A stretch of DNA of 64,000 nucleotides from Lanius collurio (Eukaryota; Chordata; Aves; Passeriformes; Laniidae): assembly GCA_020086605.1 (NCBI GenBank), contig JACBWW010000051.1:2175810-2239809 (forward strand), written 5' to 3'. Positions 37,677 to 51,181 of this stretch are shown here, in pieces. Below the pieces are notes generated by a model. It was not told the DNA's origin. It did no database searches and worked only from the letters and a program-made list of their open reading frames with translations. The position numbers and the translations under genes were made by a program. Each line of letters begins with the position of its first letter. Position 1 is the stretch's first letter.

Positions 37677-40081
37677 ACTAATGAGGGAGATTGGGAGTGT
37701 TTTTTGCTGTTTAATTTTTAACTAGCAAATGTTCCAGCTGCTCAGTGCTGGCCTTCCTCTGGCCATCAATGCAGACGTGGGTAGGTAAGCTAAAATAGTA
37801 ACAAAATCTGTTATTCTATCACATACATAATCACATGCAGTACCTTCTTTTTTTTCTTGGCTTGGTATTGCATTTTATATTTTTTCTGACTTTAAGAAAC
37901 TTCTTGATCTTTAAGAAATCAGCGTGTGACTTTGTGAGATGTTTATGGATTTAGAAGGCTACAGGCTTCCAGACAACATGCAAATGTTATGAGGACAGGG
38001 GCTGTAAATAGGAGCTATTTCAGTTCACTCTAATGGAGTACTTCAGCAGAAGAGACTGAATTCAGGCAGACTTTATTTAGAAAACAATTTTGCCCTTGAG
38101 AAGGTGTAGAGACTTCAAAAAAGACAGGAAGTAAGCAGACCTCATTACAGTGATATGAATTACACTTCTATCAGATTGGCTGGAAAACAAATGTCTGCGT
38201 TTGCATTTTGCTGCTCTTGTGCATTTCAATGATCACGCGCTGCATTAACATTGCAACCGAACTGCTGCGAAGCAATTTGTGTGCAGTCCAAATAATCAGG
38301 AATCCTCAATCTAGCTAATGGCAGCATTAGTCACACAATCCCAAACTTCATGTGTTAAGAAGCGCTACTGGATATAGAGGAATATTTATGCAATTAAAAT
38401 GTTCAGATGTCAGTCACTGGAGGACTAATCATTGAAGTTGTGCAGTTCAGTTTTGTTTGACATTCAGTACTATTCTTCCTAAAGAGATTTGAATTTGATT
38501 TGAAGTAATTAAGTGCCTTGATAATAGCTTAAATACAAGTGGCAACATAGCTGCATATGACTGAAAGGCTTGTGAATATGCCTTGTCCCCTAAACTCAGG
38601 ATTTTTTTTTGGTTTTAATTATTCATTTGGTAAGAAAAAGGTGACATTTTGAATGTTATGACACTTGTGGTGGTCTCCATCCATTTGTACTTTGACTTCT
38701 GACCACCATCATACTCAAAGTGGTTTTGTCACACTCCATGGGAGAATTAGATACCACTTCAAAGTTTCTTTCCTATTAATTTTTTAAAAAATGTATACAA
38801 AGTATCAGAATTTAAGCAGCTCTTTTTTATCCACATAAAGCTGCAGCTGCACAAGGCTCTTTCCCTTGGATACATTAAAATGTTATAAACAAACCAGCAA
38901 AACATACAACAGCCTATTTTAGCCTTGCATGTCCACTGCTCCCTGAAGGTCCTGCCTCAGGGCATCTTGGCATGTAGCCCCAGACATTTTCCTGTTACCT
39001 GTTTCCTAAGACTAATTTTGTTCTGAACCTGTCTTCAAGGCCACACTGCCTACAGATATCTTCCCTGCAGTTTTGTCTAGGTAATACTTTCCTTTTTCTA
39101 TCTGTTGTTGATTGGTCCCCTGTGTCACCAAGAGGTGGTTGCATTTTGATGGCAGGTTTCATGATCCTTTGATGTATCGAAGCAGCAGCCAGAGTTTGCA
39201 AAGCAGTTAGCTTGAATTTCAGTTTGAAACATCACATTAATAGTATTTACAGTTCATGTTTAACTGAAAGACATAACAGAAACCTGAGACAATTTTAAAG
39301 GCAATAACTTTAAATGAATTACTTATTATGTCTAACTGACATTCTAGTTTCCTGAAAATGTCAGAAGGCTCCAAAGTTGAAAGAAAGAAAAAAGAAATCT
39401 GAATTTGCAGCATGGCATGTTCTTTATTTTTTTTCTCTGATAGTGAAAGAGCAAAATCAAAATATGTGAAAATGAAGAATGATAAGACTTTAGTATAAAT
39501 ATTTCACAAGTTACATAAACACTTGCTAGATAGGCAATCTGCTCATCATTTTATGCCTTGTAATAAATTTTTTGTTAGATGGTTTCTAACCAATAGAAGG
39601 AAAATGACAATAGGAAAAAATTTAGAGGACTAATTCATCTGCTGTTATAAGTGCATTGCTGTTTCTGGAGTTGTATGAAATGTATCCCTTGGTTAAAGAG
39701 GTAATAATAAAGGTCAGTTATTCGGTTTTAGAATAGCACAATTACTAGGCAGCTCTGTCAGCCTTGTGGAGGCAGAAATACTGCTGCTTGTTACAAATGC
39801 AAGACAGTGTGGATTAAATGGGAACAGAAAACCTTTGTATCACTGTACTTGTGCCACAGAAGTGCTGTGTCATAAAACTCAGCTAACACTGAAGCACCCA
39901 GATAAATATTCTCCTTGGTCTGCTTATTTTCTCTTAAAAACCTGGGGTTAAAGCAGTCTTTGTTCTACTTGCAGTTGATCTCAAGTATGAGTAAATATGA
40001 TTAGTATATAATACAAAAATCAGAAACATTCCCTGGGTAGTCTGTCCGTTATCCATGAGGCACTCAGGATCTGAGCTGCCG
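37677..40081. other. gene-free sequence with a CNE-like block
   Basis: No gene is supported. The stretch 38165-38420 is free of simple repeats, retains several CpG dinucleotides in AT-rich surroundings and has many TAAT/ATTA and ATGCAA-like cores. It has the look of a conserved regulatory element, but this is an impression only. Confidence 0.4.
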
Positions 40082-40216
40082 ATGTTTGTGCTTCTCTTGC
40101 TCGCAGCCCCGGCCTCGCAGGGACTGCAGGATCCGGCTGAGACCAGCGGTGCTCACAAGGGTGAGAAACGTTTGGAGCGGAGCCACTGCAGGCAACCCTC
40201 ACTGGCTGCTTTCTGA
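40082..40216 (+). CDS. small ORF with signal-peptide-like start (candidate)
   Basis: A 44-codon frame starts ATG and reads MFVLLLLAAPASQG, then a polar, charged part with G-E-K-R and one Cys, ending ...SLAAF before TGA. The first 14 residues look like a secretory signal: a Leu-rich core and small residues at a plausible cleavage point (A-S-Q-G). It lies in a local G/C-rich patch. A donor-like sequence AAGG/GTGAGA (about 40155-40164) could end a first exon, so it might be the start of a spliced secreted protein rather than a complete gene. The same DNA also contains an acceptor-like CTTGCTCGCAG. No family is recognised, and chance is a real possibility. Confidence 0.25.
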   Translation: MFVLLLLAAPASQGLQDPAETSGAHKGEKRLERSHCRQPSLAAF

Positions 40217-42342
40217 GCACACAATTACTGGTGAATAGTGCTTGGGAGCTGCTTTTCTTTCTGTGGACAAAATGAATCTTCAGGATTTATTTGTGTTTGT
40301 ATATAGTTATGAAGTGATATGACTGCTTGGTTTATTCAAATGTACATTTTTAATTTCTAATCTGTTTAAAATTGACTGTTTTTATCAAAACCCACCAAGA
40401 GGGATATTGAGCTTTAGACATCTATTGCTGTGTGGAACCTAACATTTGGGTATTTAATTGACCAGACACCTAGCCACCCACTTAGGAGCATAGTTCAAAT
40501 GGGAGAGGGAGCAGCAATCAGCTTTTCATTTTCTGCTCTGAGCTGATGCCTACACAAGGGAGAGAAATTAACTCCATGAGAGTCTGGCAGTATTTTAATG
40601 TTCTCCTAAAGTCTTACCAAGGACAACACATTGTGATGGAAGCATCAGTGTTGTTTTAAATATTTTTTAAGATCTTTGCAAACAAAAGAATAATTTTTTT
40701 TTGTCTAGAGCTGATGGGAAGTTTGAAGAGTTTACCACTTAGAACTGGTCAAGGGGAAAAAGGCAGTTAGCTAAAATGCAAGCATTTCTAAAAAGGCAGC
40801 TTCTCTTCTGACATTACTGGCTTCAAATGATGTGCCCTCTGAGAGGAACTTAGTTTGATGTAGCCACTTTCATAAAAGCTGAATAGAATATTAAAGAAAA
40901 AATGAAAAACAATTCTGAAGGTGTGCTGCAAAGACTTCTTTTTTCTTTTTTTCTGTGATCATATTTTATTTTTTCATATGAAAAGCACCTACAATTTTTT
41001 TCAAGTATTATTTCAAGGATTCAAAATCACTTGACTGTGTGATGTCAAAGATTGGGATTCCAAAAACTGGACATGTTCCTTAGATTGTTGTCCAAAGTTC
41101 AGCCTCTGACCTTTTACTTTTTCAGCTCCTTAAAGATACGTATTTATTTACTGTAGATAGCCTAGTTAGCTTTGGGGTTTGCATCCTGTCAAGCTGTGCT
41201 GCACAGAACTCAGTGGAAGTAAAACAAAACCTGTGGAAGTGCACATGGCTACTTTGGTTCCTGGCCATGCCAGTTGAAGTTTGCTGGATTCCCACGTGAT
41301 GGGCAGGATGTTTCCATTATAATGGTAAATGTAAACAGACATTTATGTAAGTATTAATTTCTTCCCTACTGCAATTGTTGTAGCTCTCAATAAAATTCTT
41401 TAAAATCTTTCCCAAAATCCAACAGTTCTAATTACACTTATTAAATAAATAATATTTAATTATTTACAAAACTGAGGTAACAGTTTACAGGACACTTTCA
41501 CCACAGGTGAGCTCAGCCTCCACTGGCACTATTGCCCCACAGCTCAAATGCATTTATTCTGTTCAGTTTTAGGGACAAACACAGCTTACTCTACTGGAAA
41601 ACATTATAGTGGTCTATGTGGAAAAAGTAAACTCTATGCAAAGCATTCTCCAGTTTTTCATAATTACAGTAGCTGCTTATCCAAAGGGCAAACTGTCCAC
41701 AGAAGATGCAGATCAAATGCTCTTTCTTCCAATTGACATTTAACTTCATATTTTAGCAACTATGCTCTTTCCATATGATAACATTTCTATATGACATGTA
41801 CACAAGAAAATAAAAGGATGTTTTTGTGAGCCACCAATATTCTCCTGGCTTAGAAACACTTTGAGAGAGGAGACTGAAGCAAACCAAAAGACAAAATCAA
41901 AAGATCTGAAGCATGTACATTCATAATTAAATTTTTTCCAATTTTTCCCCCAAAATAAAATTATTTGCATGGATTTCTGTCAGGCTTTTTATATATGTCA
42001 GTTTAAGAGCCAACAAATAGAAAACATTAGAAAAAAAATCAGTTATTCATTAAAAATTGTGATGTCTAATGCACTGAAATTCAATAATAACTAGTGACCA
42101 GCTATAACAATTTTCTGGCAAACTTAAAATGAAGAACTTTCCTCCAACAGTGCCTGTAGTATACAATAAATTCTTAAGAAAAGCTTCAGTATTTATGTTT
42201 TCTTCTACAGTTTAGTTCCTTAGCTGCCATATAAAGCATCCTTGCTTGTATCTTGCAGATTCAGCTCTTTAGCTGTCAGCATGCCAAATTTTTAGGGTTT
42301 CTGATTTTTGGCTTATGTTTTTTACTGACAAGGACTGTAATC
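40217..42342. other. gene-free sequence
   Basis: Nothing recognised on either strand. Confidence 0.55.
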
Positions 42343-42397
42343 ATAAAATAATGGAATGGTTTGGGTTGCAAGGGACCGTCAAGGTCATCTAATCATG
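42343..42397 (-). mobile_element. CR1 LINE 3'-end fragment
   Basis: The plus strand shows GGAATGGTTTGGGTTGCAAG, then GGACC and AAGGTCATCTAATC. This is the reverse complement of the CR1 3' terminus. Only about 55 bp remain, preceded by a decayed ATAA-type end. Confidence 0.85.
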
Positions 42398-45300
42398 TGC
42401 TATGCAAACCAGCTCGCTGAGGTGCTTGTCTGTTGGGTTTTGTATGCATGCTTGGTGAGAATTCAGAACAAACCTAATGCTTAGCTCTGGGCAGGAGGAA
42501 TTCCTTAAAAGCAACAAGCATCTTCCTCCTCTCTGTTACAGTACATCCAAACACTCTTTTTATTTACCTCCTTTAGTCTTTGCCAGGGTAGAAGAACCTG
42601 TTACAATTAATAGAATTAAGTAAAAGAGAAGTTTTTCTAATGGGTGTGATCAGGCTCTGAAAACAGAGATGCAAAAATTTTTGTGATTTATGGTAAATTT
42701 GTGTCTAAGTAATTGAAGTTTTGTTGAAAACCTCAGAGCAGAACTTCTTTAGTGACAATGGGTTATTGTAATTGGTATCAGCCTGGGAGCTGGTGAATCC
42801 ATGAAAAGTGAGGATGACTTGAGGATTAGAAGTAAGGAAATGGAAAAGGATCAAACAATGAGAAATTATAAAACTCAGCACAGGCATTGCCCTTTGTGAG
42901 TAGCTTCCCTTCTACTTCACTCAGAACTTTCTCTTCTAAAATGTTTCAGAAGAACAGAGTGAAAAAGTTTTCTTTTTGCACCCCAAATTGTTTGATATTA
43001 ATTTCAACATTTATTCCCAGGAAGACTACAAGACATTATTAGGTTGCTGGTAGGGCAAACTAAGCAGTACCACCTCACTGAGCCTTTGTGTGCAGTTGTT
43101 CCTCTGGAGCCAGAAACTTTCTAGCAATGGATGATTTTTTTTTTGCTACAGTTTTTGAACAGCAGACAGGAATTTACTGGGGGGATTAAAGAAGTAGTCC
43201 TGTCTTGTTCCTCCCATTAGCATTGCAGAATATGGAACATGCTTAGATTCACACAAAGTCATTTCTCAATACCTGAATCACTATCACAGCAAGGTTCTGG
43301 TTTATCACTAGAAATCTTAGATGCTCTGGTAATACAAATAATAACTACACAAAAATTGTATCTTTTATTAAATGTCATTCTAAATAGACACTTCAATTAA
43401 GTATGGAATAAGGAAAGACATCTTTCATCTTTTTCCTTATATTGCAGGTAAAATGCAAACCCACAGTTTAAAGAGTAGAACTGAATATGTCAATCTTTCA
43501 TATCATCCTCCTGCTCAAGTGATTCTAGAAATGACTGTTTAAATTAAGGAAATAGGTTTTACCTGTCACCCACCCCTAGACCTTCTTGCTGTTCATATAG
43601 ATTTTTTCTTCTGCTTTTTCTCCATACACTTGATGGAAAAACCAACTGTGTTTCTGCCTTTTTATATTCCAGGATTCTTTGACTCTTTACAAATGCCAGC
43701 AGTCACACACCTGTGAAAGAATCTTTTGATATTCACATTTTTTTTTTGTAATATAGAATTCAAATTTATTTTCACTCTATCTTTCATGCTACTCAGGCTT
43801 TAAATCCTGTAGAGAAAAAATAGAGATGTGAACACAGAAGAAAAAAAAATCACTAGTTTGAACTTAAGACTGTAGCCAACTCAAGCAGTGAGAATTATTT
43901 CATTTCAGCAGAAGTGTGTGTGCATCTGTGATGAGAGAGATGGATGAAAGGGGATGAAAGTGTAGGGAGAAGATCTGTGTATGCACATGTGTAAGAAAGT
44001 GTGTGTATTTTTATATGTATTCTTCAGGATGTGCATAAACTTATAGCCCTGTACATCAGGAATAACCCATATGGGAGATATTAGGCAAAACTTACCATTT
44101 GACTTTGGTCCTCTATATCTACAACACATCTGTACTAAAGGAAAAAAAGGAGCAGCTGCAACTGTTTGTATTTTTTTTTCTATACTTTCAGATTCTTAAT
44201 ATTTTATCATTTCCCTGACTAGTAAGTTGCTTTTTCTTGTGGTTTTGAAGATGACTCTCTCAGACTCACAGCTCTGAACTGGTGACTATTTGGGGGAAAG
44301 AAGCTCTTTTTTTAATAGCTTTTCTGTCTGTGCTGACATGAAGTCCAGTTTCCAGTTGCTAGAGCACAGTGTTGCTTTTTAAGGAGTAGAGTTGATACTG
44401 ATTTACAACAACTTACAATGAGGTAACAGGAAAATATTTTAACCACTCCTATTTTAATTGCAGTATAAGTAGAATTCATCAATACAGAATCACATCTACC
44501 ACACTACACAAAATCTACTGGCTGTACTTTCCATCACACAGGCTTGTCATGCTATTTAGACCTTTATACTAACTGAAACTTGTAATTTAAAGAGAAAAAA
44601 GCATTCCAGTTTCATATCACTGTGTTTCAGAATTTTACCAGTGTGGATGTTTTCCCAAACCAGTATTTCCAGGGGACAGATGGCTTTGTTGTGCCCCTTC
44701 TAAACAGCATCAGTATCCAGTGTTCTGCAGAGGATTTTCTACCAAAGGCAGTGTTATGAGCTGATTACTGAGAAATTCCTTTGCCCAAATCACGGTAGTC
44801 ACAGCCAATGAAGAAATTATGACTGAGGTACAGTATTTCTTTAATACTAATTTCTTTAATACTACTTTTTCTTGTCTGTTTTTGTTTGGAAACAGCATCA
44901 AATTGTCCCAAGTGCATTGTCAGCTTGAAGGGAAACACAAGACATTTATTACCTTTCCTAACTGAGGACTCTGTTTTGTATCATTTCTTTTAAGCCACAT
45001 AAGAGTTGAGATGGGAGGTGGAACCTAGGACAGTTTCAACAGTTTCTCAGAACATTTTTATGCTGAAAAATATTTAGTGATGCCCATAAAATGTTTCTAC
45101 AGGTGTTTCTCAGGCTGTGTGGCACAGTGTAAGGAAACAGGGGTGCACTAGGAGTAGGCAGTTCTTCCATTTCTGGAGGAGTTGATATAACACAGAGCTT
45201 CTCACACAAGGTGATACTGAGTCTTTCATAGCAAGGGCTAAGTGTTACTCCACCTTTAATGGCAAAATATGCATTAAAATAGTGAAATTATTAAAAGATA

Positions 45301-45794
45301 GAAATAATTTTCCAGGCAAGTGAGTCTATGTGAGCTGTAACACTACAAATCTTTAAAAGCACTTTAAGGAGGGATATTGAATTAATGGTTTGAGAAAACA
45401 ATGGTTGTGGGTGGGAAAAAGCCTAATTTCCTAAGTGCAATTCAGTGATTCCAGCATCAATAACATGGTTCGTCACTTCCTGCAAATAAAAATAATTAAA
45501 TGGTTCTTGGAGTATGCAGAGTTTATCTGAGTTTTTCAATCTCTATGGGCACAGCAAGAAGTCTAATTTGCTGTGATACTGTTACTAGACAAAGGAAATA
45601 AGTGAAAGCATATAATATCTGACACTAAAATTCTAATTTTTATTGCTATATATTGTAAAAAACTCTTAGCAGGTCACATAAGAAAAGGAATATTACATTA
45701 CTTAATGGAACAGTCTCTCATTATCTAACATTCAAAAGGAACATTACATTTCAGTTGGGTAGGAGAACAAAATTTTTTGTGATGAGACACTGAA
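42398..45794. other. gene-free sequence
   Basis: Nothing recognised apart from a 15-bp direct duplication (TTTCTTTAATACTAA type) near 44837-44867. Confidence 0.55.
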
Positions 45795-45962
45795 CCAGTT
45801 TGTGTTGAGAAGCTGTGGCTGCCTCATCCCTGGAAGTGTTCAGGGTCAAGTTGGGGGGGCTTGGAGCAACCTGGGGTAGTGGAAGGTGTCCCTACCCATG
45901 GCAGGGGGTGGAACAAGATGGACTTTGAAGCTCCTTCTAACCCAAACAATCTGATGATTCTA
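45795..45962 (+). mobile_element. CR1 LINE 3' fragment
   Basis: The plus strand reads in CR1 sense: CTGGAAGTGTTCAGGGTCAA, GCTTGGAGCAACCTGG, GGAAGGTGTCCCTACCCATG, GCAGGGGGTGGAACAAGATG, then CTTCTAACCCAAACAATCTG and GATTCTAAG. This is the standard 3' end in the opposite orientation to the copies at 7472 and 42343. The 5' part is truncated. Confidence 0.92.
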
Positions 45963-48900
45963 AGCTGATTATGAGTTGTCAGAACTAATAGAGATTTGTG
46001 TGATAACTGCCTCTGGAGTCGATCAAAGTACTGTGGGTTTTGGGTTTGGTTGGGGGGGGTGTTAACTGTTTTAAATAGAAATAATAAAAATGTGTGATTA
46101 TCATTACTTAAAATATTTTAGCAAAAGAGTTCTGCAGGACTAAATCCTAAATTCCAAATAAAGATGCTCTTTCTTCCTACTTGGTTTATCCTGAAGTCAC
46201 AATAGTCTTTCTTGCAAGTGTTTCACTCATGGGCAAGTTTTATTCATCTTGCAATAGACTAATCTCCAGTTTTTAATCAGAATTAAATTTCAACGCATAA
46301 ATCTTGAACTCCAGCAAAATTTTTTAGGATTAAGAAAAAAATATGAAATTATAAACTATTAAACTTTCCTCACTTGTATTTCAATTAAAAAGCTCACAAA
46401 CCTTATACTTCTTACAGTATTTTTGCCTTTTTGCACAGTGCAGTAGGTTTGGTCTCTGGACAAATTGGTGTAAACTAAAAGCCCTTGAAGCAGTGGTTGA
46501 ATTCCTGTATGTAACATGGAGCATGGGTCAGTTGAGGTGCCCAGAGCCTTGAGAGGGGGAAAAAAATTACTGTACAGTTTTCCTGTACAAAACATGTAGA
46601 ATAAGGAGAGGGGTGTCTTGCTCCCCACTGATGCAGTGTTTTTAATAACATGCCAAAGGGTTTGTGGTGAATCCCTGAGCATTTGGAAGCAGAGACCTAT
46701 GACCTTACTCTGGCTGGACGTGGTGCAGTCACATCCAAGGTGTGTGTGTGGAGCAGAACCTACCACAGAGTGGCCAAGTACTGCTCATGCTGTTGGAGGC
46801 AGTCAGGGGATCAACACCTCCAAGTGTGACTGGACTACAGCAAGCTGACAGGGTCACTGCTGGTGATGCTTCTGAATCTGAAAAATCAGTATATTTCATG
46901 AGCACACTCATTTTTTTACTCTTCTGTGTAGGTCAGCCAAGATCCATCTTCTAGGACCTTCTTCTGTCCATCCTCAATATCCAATGCACCTCTTTCCCTT
47001 TTTAGCAACTTCCTATCAACTTCCCAGTTCTTGTATTTAATCCATATCTCCAGCAGTACAACGTTGGCAGTATGGCAGTGCTCCTCTTACATCCAGGTGC
47101 ATTATCTGGTTTCTGGGTGTGTAAAACTCAAATCTCGAGTTACATGGATTTAGGTATTTGAAATCAGGTAGGAAAGCTTTGTCAGGTCAGACTGATAAAA
47201 CACATAGAGACTGGAATGGGAGCAGTGTTTTCTTTCTATCTAGATGGGTGCTACATTTTCTATGATTATCTGGGATTTTACCCAATTCTGTAATTCTTCA
47301 GGGATGCTCTTGCTTTTTTTTAAATTTTTTTTTAACTATTCTATGTTGTAATTTCAGGTGTTAGTTTTTTAGTTTGATTTGAACTTTGTTATAAGGTATG
47401 AGGAAAGGCATGTAGCTGCAAGGCATTACTGACTACAAGGGGTATGGTCTGTGCAACATGGTGAGCTAAGTGCAGCTTTTCTTCACTGTGATCCAAGGGG
47501 ACTGATTTCAATAATTTAGGTGGCTCCCTCTGGTTCTGTCTTTATATTTTCTTAATTACTCTGCATTTAAGCATACCAAGATTATCGTTACCTCTGCTGG
47601 GTTTTCAGACTACTCCATTGCTTGTTCTTTTTTCCTTTAAAAATGAAAAAAAACTCCTTTCATTTTATTGTTTAATTTGCTTTGCAAAATCCAGTTCATT
47701 AGGATTTTATTCCTTTAGTTTTTCTGCAATGCTTTCTGACCTATTCTTTTTTATTATTTCTTCTTCTGTGCTTTGTAGTTTCACTGCTTATTCTTAGCAT
47801 TCTGTTTGAAAAGCCCACTGTGGACCTGTGTTTCCAATATTTTGGAATGTAAAGCTCAGATAGCATGAGAGCCTTGGCCTTCAGCATTTGTTCATATTCG
47901 CATAAAGATTAATTTTTCTTACTCAAGTCATTTGGCTCCTTATCTAGCCAACTTCAGTTATGACTTCAGTAGTCTGACCCTCTTAAATTGGAAGCTTCAG
48001 GTATTGATTTGTGTCTGTTTTGAAATTCAGCATCAACTGAGTTATCTCATATTTAGACCAAGTTCATTTTCTGTAAAAATAAAGAATAAAATAGATTGAG
48101 ATACTAAAACACCACTATGTTTTGTAGAACAAGGGGTTTTTGAACAATTAATATTAACCTATCTTTCAGAATTTGAATTTTAATTTTTTTTTCCACAACA
48201 GATAGCAAGTGCTATTTATTCTTTCAGAGATCAAATATATATCAGACCCAAATCTGCACTGACTGTGAGTGCCAGCTCACAGAGTACATGTCCCCAGCAT
48301 CTGCCTTGGGTGAATGAAACACATTTCTTAGCAGTGGGATGATAAATGAAACAAGAATTTTCTGCTTTTGTGATGTCTGATATTTCAAGGTCTGCTTACG
48401 TTATTCTTTTAGAAATTGAGTTCCAGGCAAATTGATTGATAAGAGGGGATGTTCATTTAAAACTTGGTAATATAACTGGGATTCTTTCTAGGTATTGTAG
48501 TGGACTTTGAACCAGGCCATTTACCTACAGCAGGGAAATAATGCACCTACTGAGAGGATTTCAAAACAGCAGACAATAGAAAACATAAGAGATTTCAAGA
48601 ACTAAAAGGCACAAAATGAATGAAATCTTACTTGTCAAATTTTCTAATGATGTCTACTATATGCATTTCTTACCTAATGTCTTGCTGAAGCCAAAATGAA
48701 TGTAAAGTCATTGTGACATAAGTTGGCCTAGTAGGTAGCACAGAAGCACTTTAAACCTTAAAAATTCTGAAGCAATAGAAGAAGAATCTGTTACCCTTTA
48801 GTCCCCAGTACTTCCTTGTTGTATAATACATGGGTAAGTACAACATGTCTAAGAAATACCTTTCTAGTCTAAAATATTTGTCTGATCCACCATTTCCAGC

Positions 48901-48965
48901 TGTCTGCTATCTTATCTTTTGACCCCTCAGTCACTCTGCTAATAGGATTTTTAAAAACCAGCACA
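45963..48965. other. gene-free sequence
   Basis: No gene is supported. A 135-codon minus frame (46359-46766) has no domain that I recognise and is probably chance. Confidence 0.5.
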
Positions 48966-48974
48966 GCAGTGAAC

Positions 48975-49035
48975 TTCATAGCTCAACAGATTAGTTCATG
49001 TGCTTTCATCTCTGGAACCTGGTTCAAATTCAGTA
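48975..49035 (+). mobile_element. tRNA-derived SINE relic (candidate)
   Basis: ATAGCTCAACAGATTAGTTC resembles an RNA polymerase III A box in tRNA context. GGTTCAAATTC, about 30 nt further on, resembles a B box (GGTTCRANNCC). The spacing is about right for a tRNA head, but the acceptor and anticodon stems do not pair convincingly, so this is not a working tRNA. It is best read as the head of an old SINE. A chance match is possible. Confidence 0.4.
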
Positions 49036-50966
49036 CGGACCAAGTGTACCATAATCCTCCCTTGGGCAGTCTCACTGAAAAAAGGAGTACAGACTATATA
49101 CTGTCTTCTAGAACTCAACTGGGAGCTGGGCCCCACACAAGTGTCATGGCTTAGCTTGGACTTTTTTTTTTTTTTTTTTTTTGGTAATTAAAAAGATATC
49201 AAGCAAGCTTTGCAGTGAATTTGATTTTCCTGAGTCTCTACTGATACCATCTCTAATCTATCAGAAATTAACAGACTGCAGAAAAAATGTACAGTTTAAA
49301 AACTTCCTCATTTTCAAATCTAATGAAATAACATCATAAATATTAGCCAGGACAAGCATTTCAAATGATGGTTTTGCTTGATTTCAATTTTAAATTCTTC
49401 TATTTTTAAACTTTTCTACTGAATTTGAATTTAGCTATATCTTAAAAAAATAGGTACATGCTCATTTTGTCAAATCACAAGTCAAGTCAGAACTCAAGTT
49501 GTCATGTTTAGGCAATTACAGTAGAGCCAGGAAGGACACGGATGAGATTTGATAAATGTGGCTGTATTATTTCATTGCTGGTTTGATTTACAAAAGTCCA
49601 CACATCAGAAATGGACTTCTGTTGTTTTGGGGAATCCAAAGATCTCCTGTCAGGGTTTTGATAGCACTGTAGTGTACAAGCCAAGATAAGGAGGAAGCTC
49701 CTTCCCCCGGTTGCTGTATGGTTGCCAGGGTAAAAAGTTTGGCAGACCTTTGCAGAAATAGGAGTTTATTGAATCCAATTTTTTTGCACAACACCAGTAT
49801 GTGCTGGGAGGGGTCAGCTGTGAGCAGCTTCTGACAGGGAGCAATGATGTGATCTCTGTGGAGAGGAATTTTTCCTGAGGCAAGTGACCATAACAGGAGG
49901 AGTGGACTTCCCTACTGGTATGAGGTATGAGGTGAACAGAGCTGCTTTTCAGTTTCTTCATGATTCTTAGGAGAAAATAATGCTTTCCTGGGTTTTGTTA
50001 ATGCTGCTGACTATCTTTCTAGGCTCTCCTGAGGAGGAAACTGGAAATATATATATCCTGTACCTAGTTTTTACTCATGTACAAGTCACCTTTTTTTTGA
50101 TTTCTTTCCCACACCATCATGATAATAATGGTAGTACTTGGTTTGTTTTTTTAATAAAAGATAAATCAGGAACAAAGCATTATGTAACTTCAGTTGCTCC
50201 TATATACAATGGATAGTTTATTTATTTAGTGGCTTTGGAAAAGCCATTTCAGTTCCAGCTTTAAATGTTAATGCTAGTCTAGTGATCTGGCTCTGCAAGC
50301 TGTTCAATAGGCCAGTTCTGCATCTGTTGGAATAGACAGAATCCTGCATGGAGATGGGAACTTCACACATATGGATACCTTTGCAGAACACAGATAGCAA
50401 GTCTTGCAAAGGTTATCCTTGCCAAATGTTCTTGTATTTATTGTGACAGTGTCTTTGTTGAATTCATTGAATGCAACTCCTCTTCCACCATCCATTTGAT
50501 TTGCAAATGAATTCTCTTTGACTGTATTCACACTCCTTCTGTATTTGATTTCCAACAGTATTCCAGCAAATTACTGTACTGGCAGGAACACTTAGGGAGC
50601 CAGCCAATTTTAAGTATTGCAAGAATATTCACAAAACCCAAAATTCTCATTCATAACTCCACACAGAGTTTTAAGATGAGCCTAATCTTAAAAAAGATAA
50701 TCAGTGTGTATCACTGAGGAGGAACGTTTCTTTTAACTTGTGTTCATGGTCAAAATAGCTAAACTTGAGAGTCAAATTACTGCTAAGAATGGCCTTCGTA
50801 TATGCTACAGATCAACACTTGTGGGCATAAATGACATGAACAATTATAACTGAAGACAACTTCTGAAAAGAAGAGATTTGCTTAATAAATTATTCCAATT
50901 TACCTTCTTGGACCTAGTGTGTCAGAAAACAGTAGAAGTGGACAGCACAGTTACACAGATCTGTGT
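49036..50966. other. gene-free sequence
   Basis: Contains a T21 run at 49162-49182. No gene is supported. Confidence 0.55.
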
Positions 50967-51046
50967 ATTTCTTGCATTTCTTTCTTGCATTTCTTTCTTT
51001 CTTTCTTTCTTGCATTTCTTTCTTTCTTGCATTTCTTTCTTGCATT

Positions 51047-51077
<31 letters not shown>

Positions 51078-51181
51078 GTCTTTCTGTCTTTCTGTCTTTC
51101 TGTCTTTCTGTCTTTCTGTCTTTCTTTCTGTCTTTCTCTTTCATTTCTTTCTGTCTTTCTCTCTGTCTCTTTCTGTCTTTC
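50967..51181. repeat. layered pyrimidine microsatellite
   Basis: About 215 bp, nearly pure C/T on the plus strand. The left part has TTTC units interrupted by TTGCA (about 50967-51050), the middle is pure TTTC, and the right part alternates TTTC and TGTC (unit TTTCTGTC, about 51075-51130), ending in mixed units. Open frames on both strands here are repeat artefacts. Array length is likely variable between individuals. Confidence 0.95.

Noticed and set aside
46359..46766. 135-codon minus-strand frame as a host gene
   Set aside because: No domain, signal peptide or splice context that I recognise. An open frame of this length is expected a few times in 64 kb.
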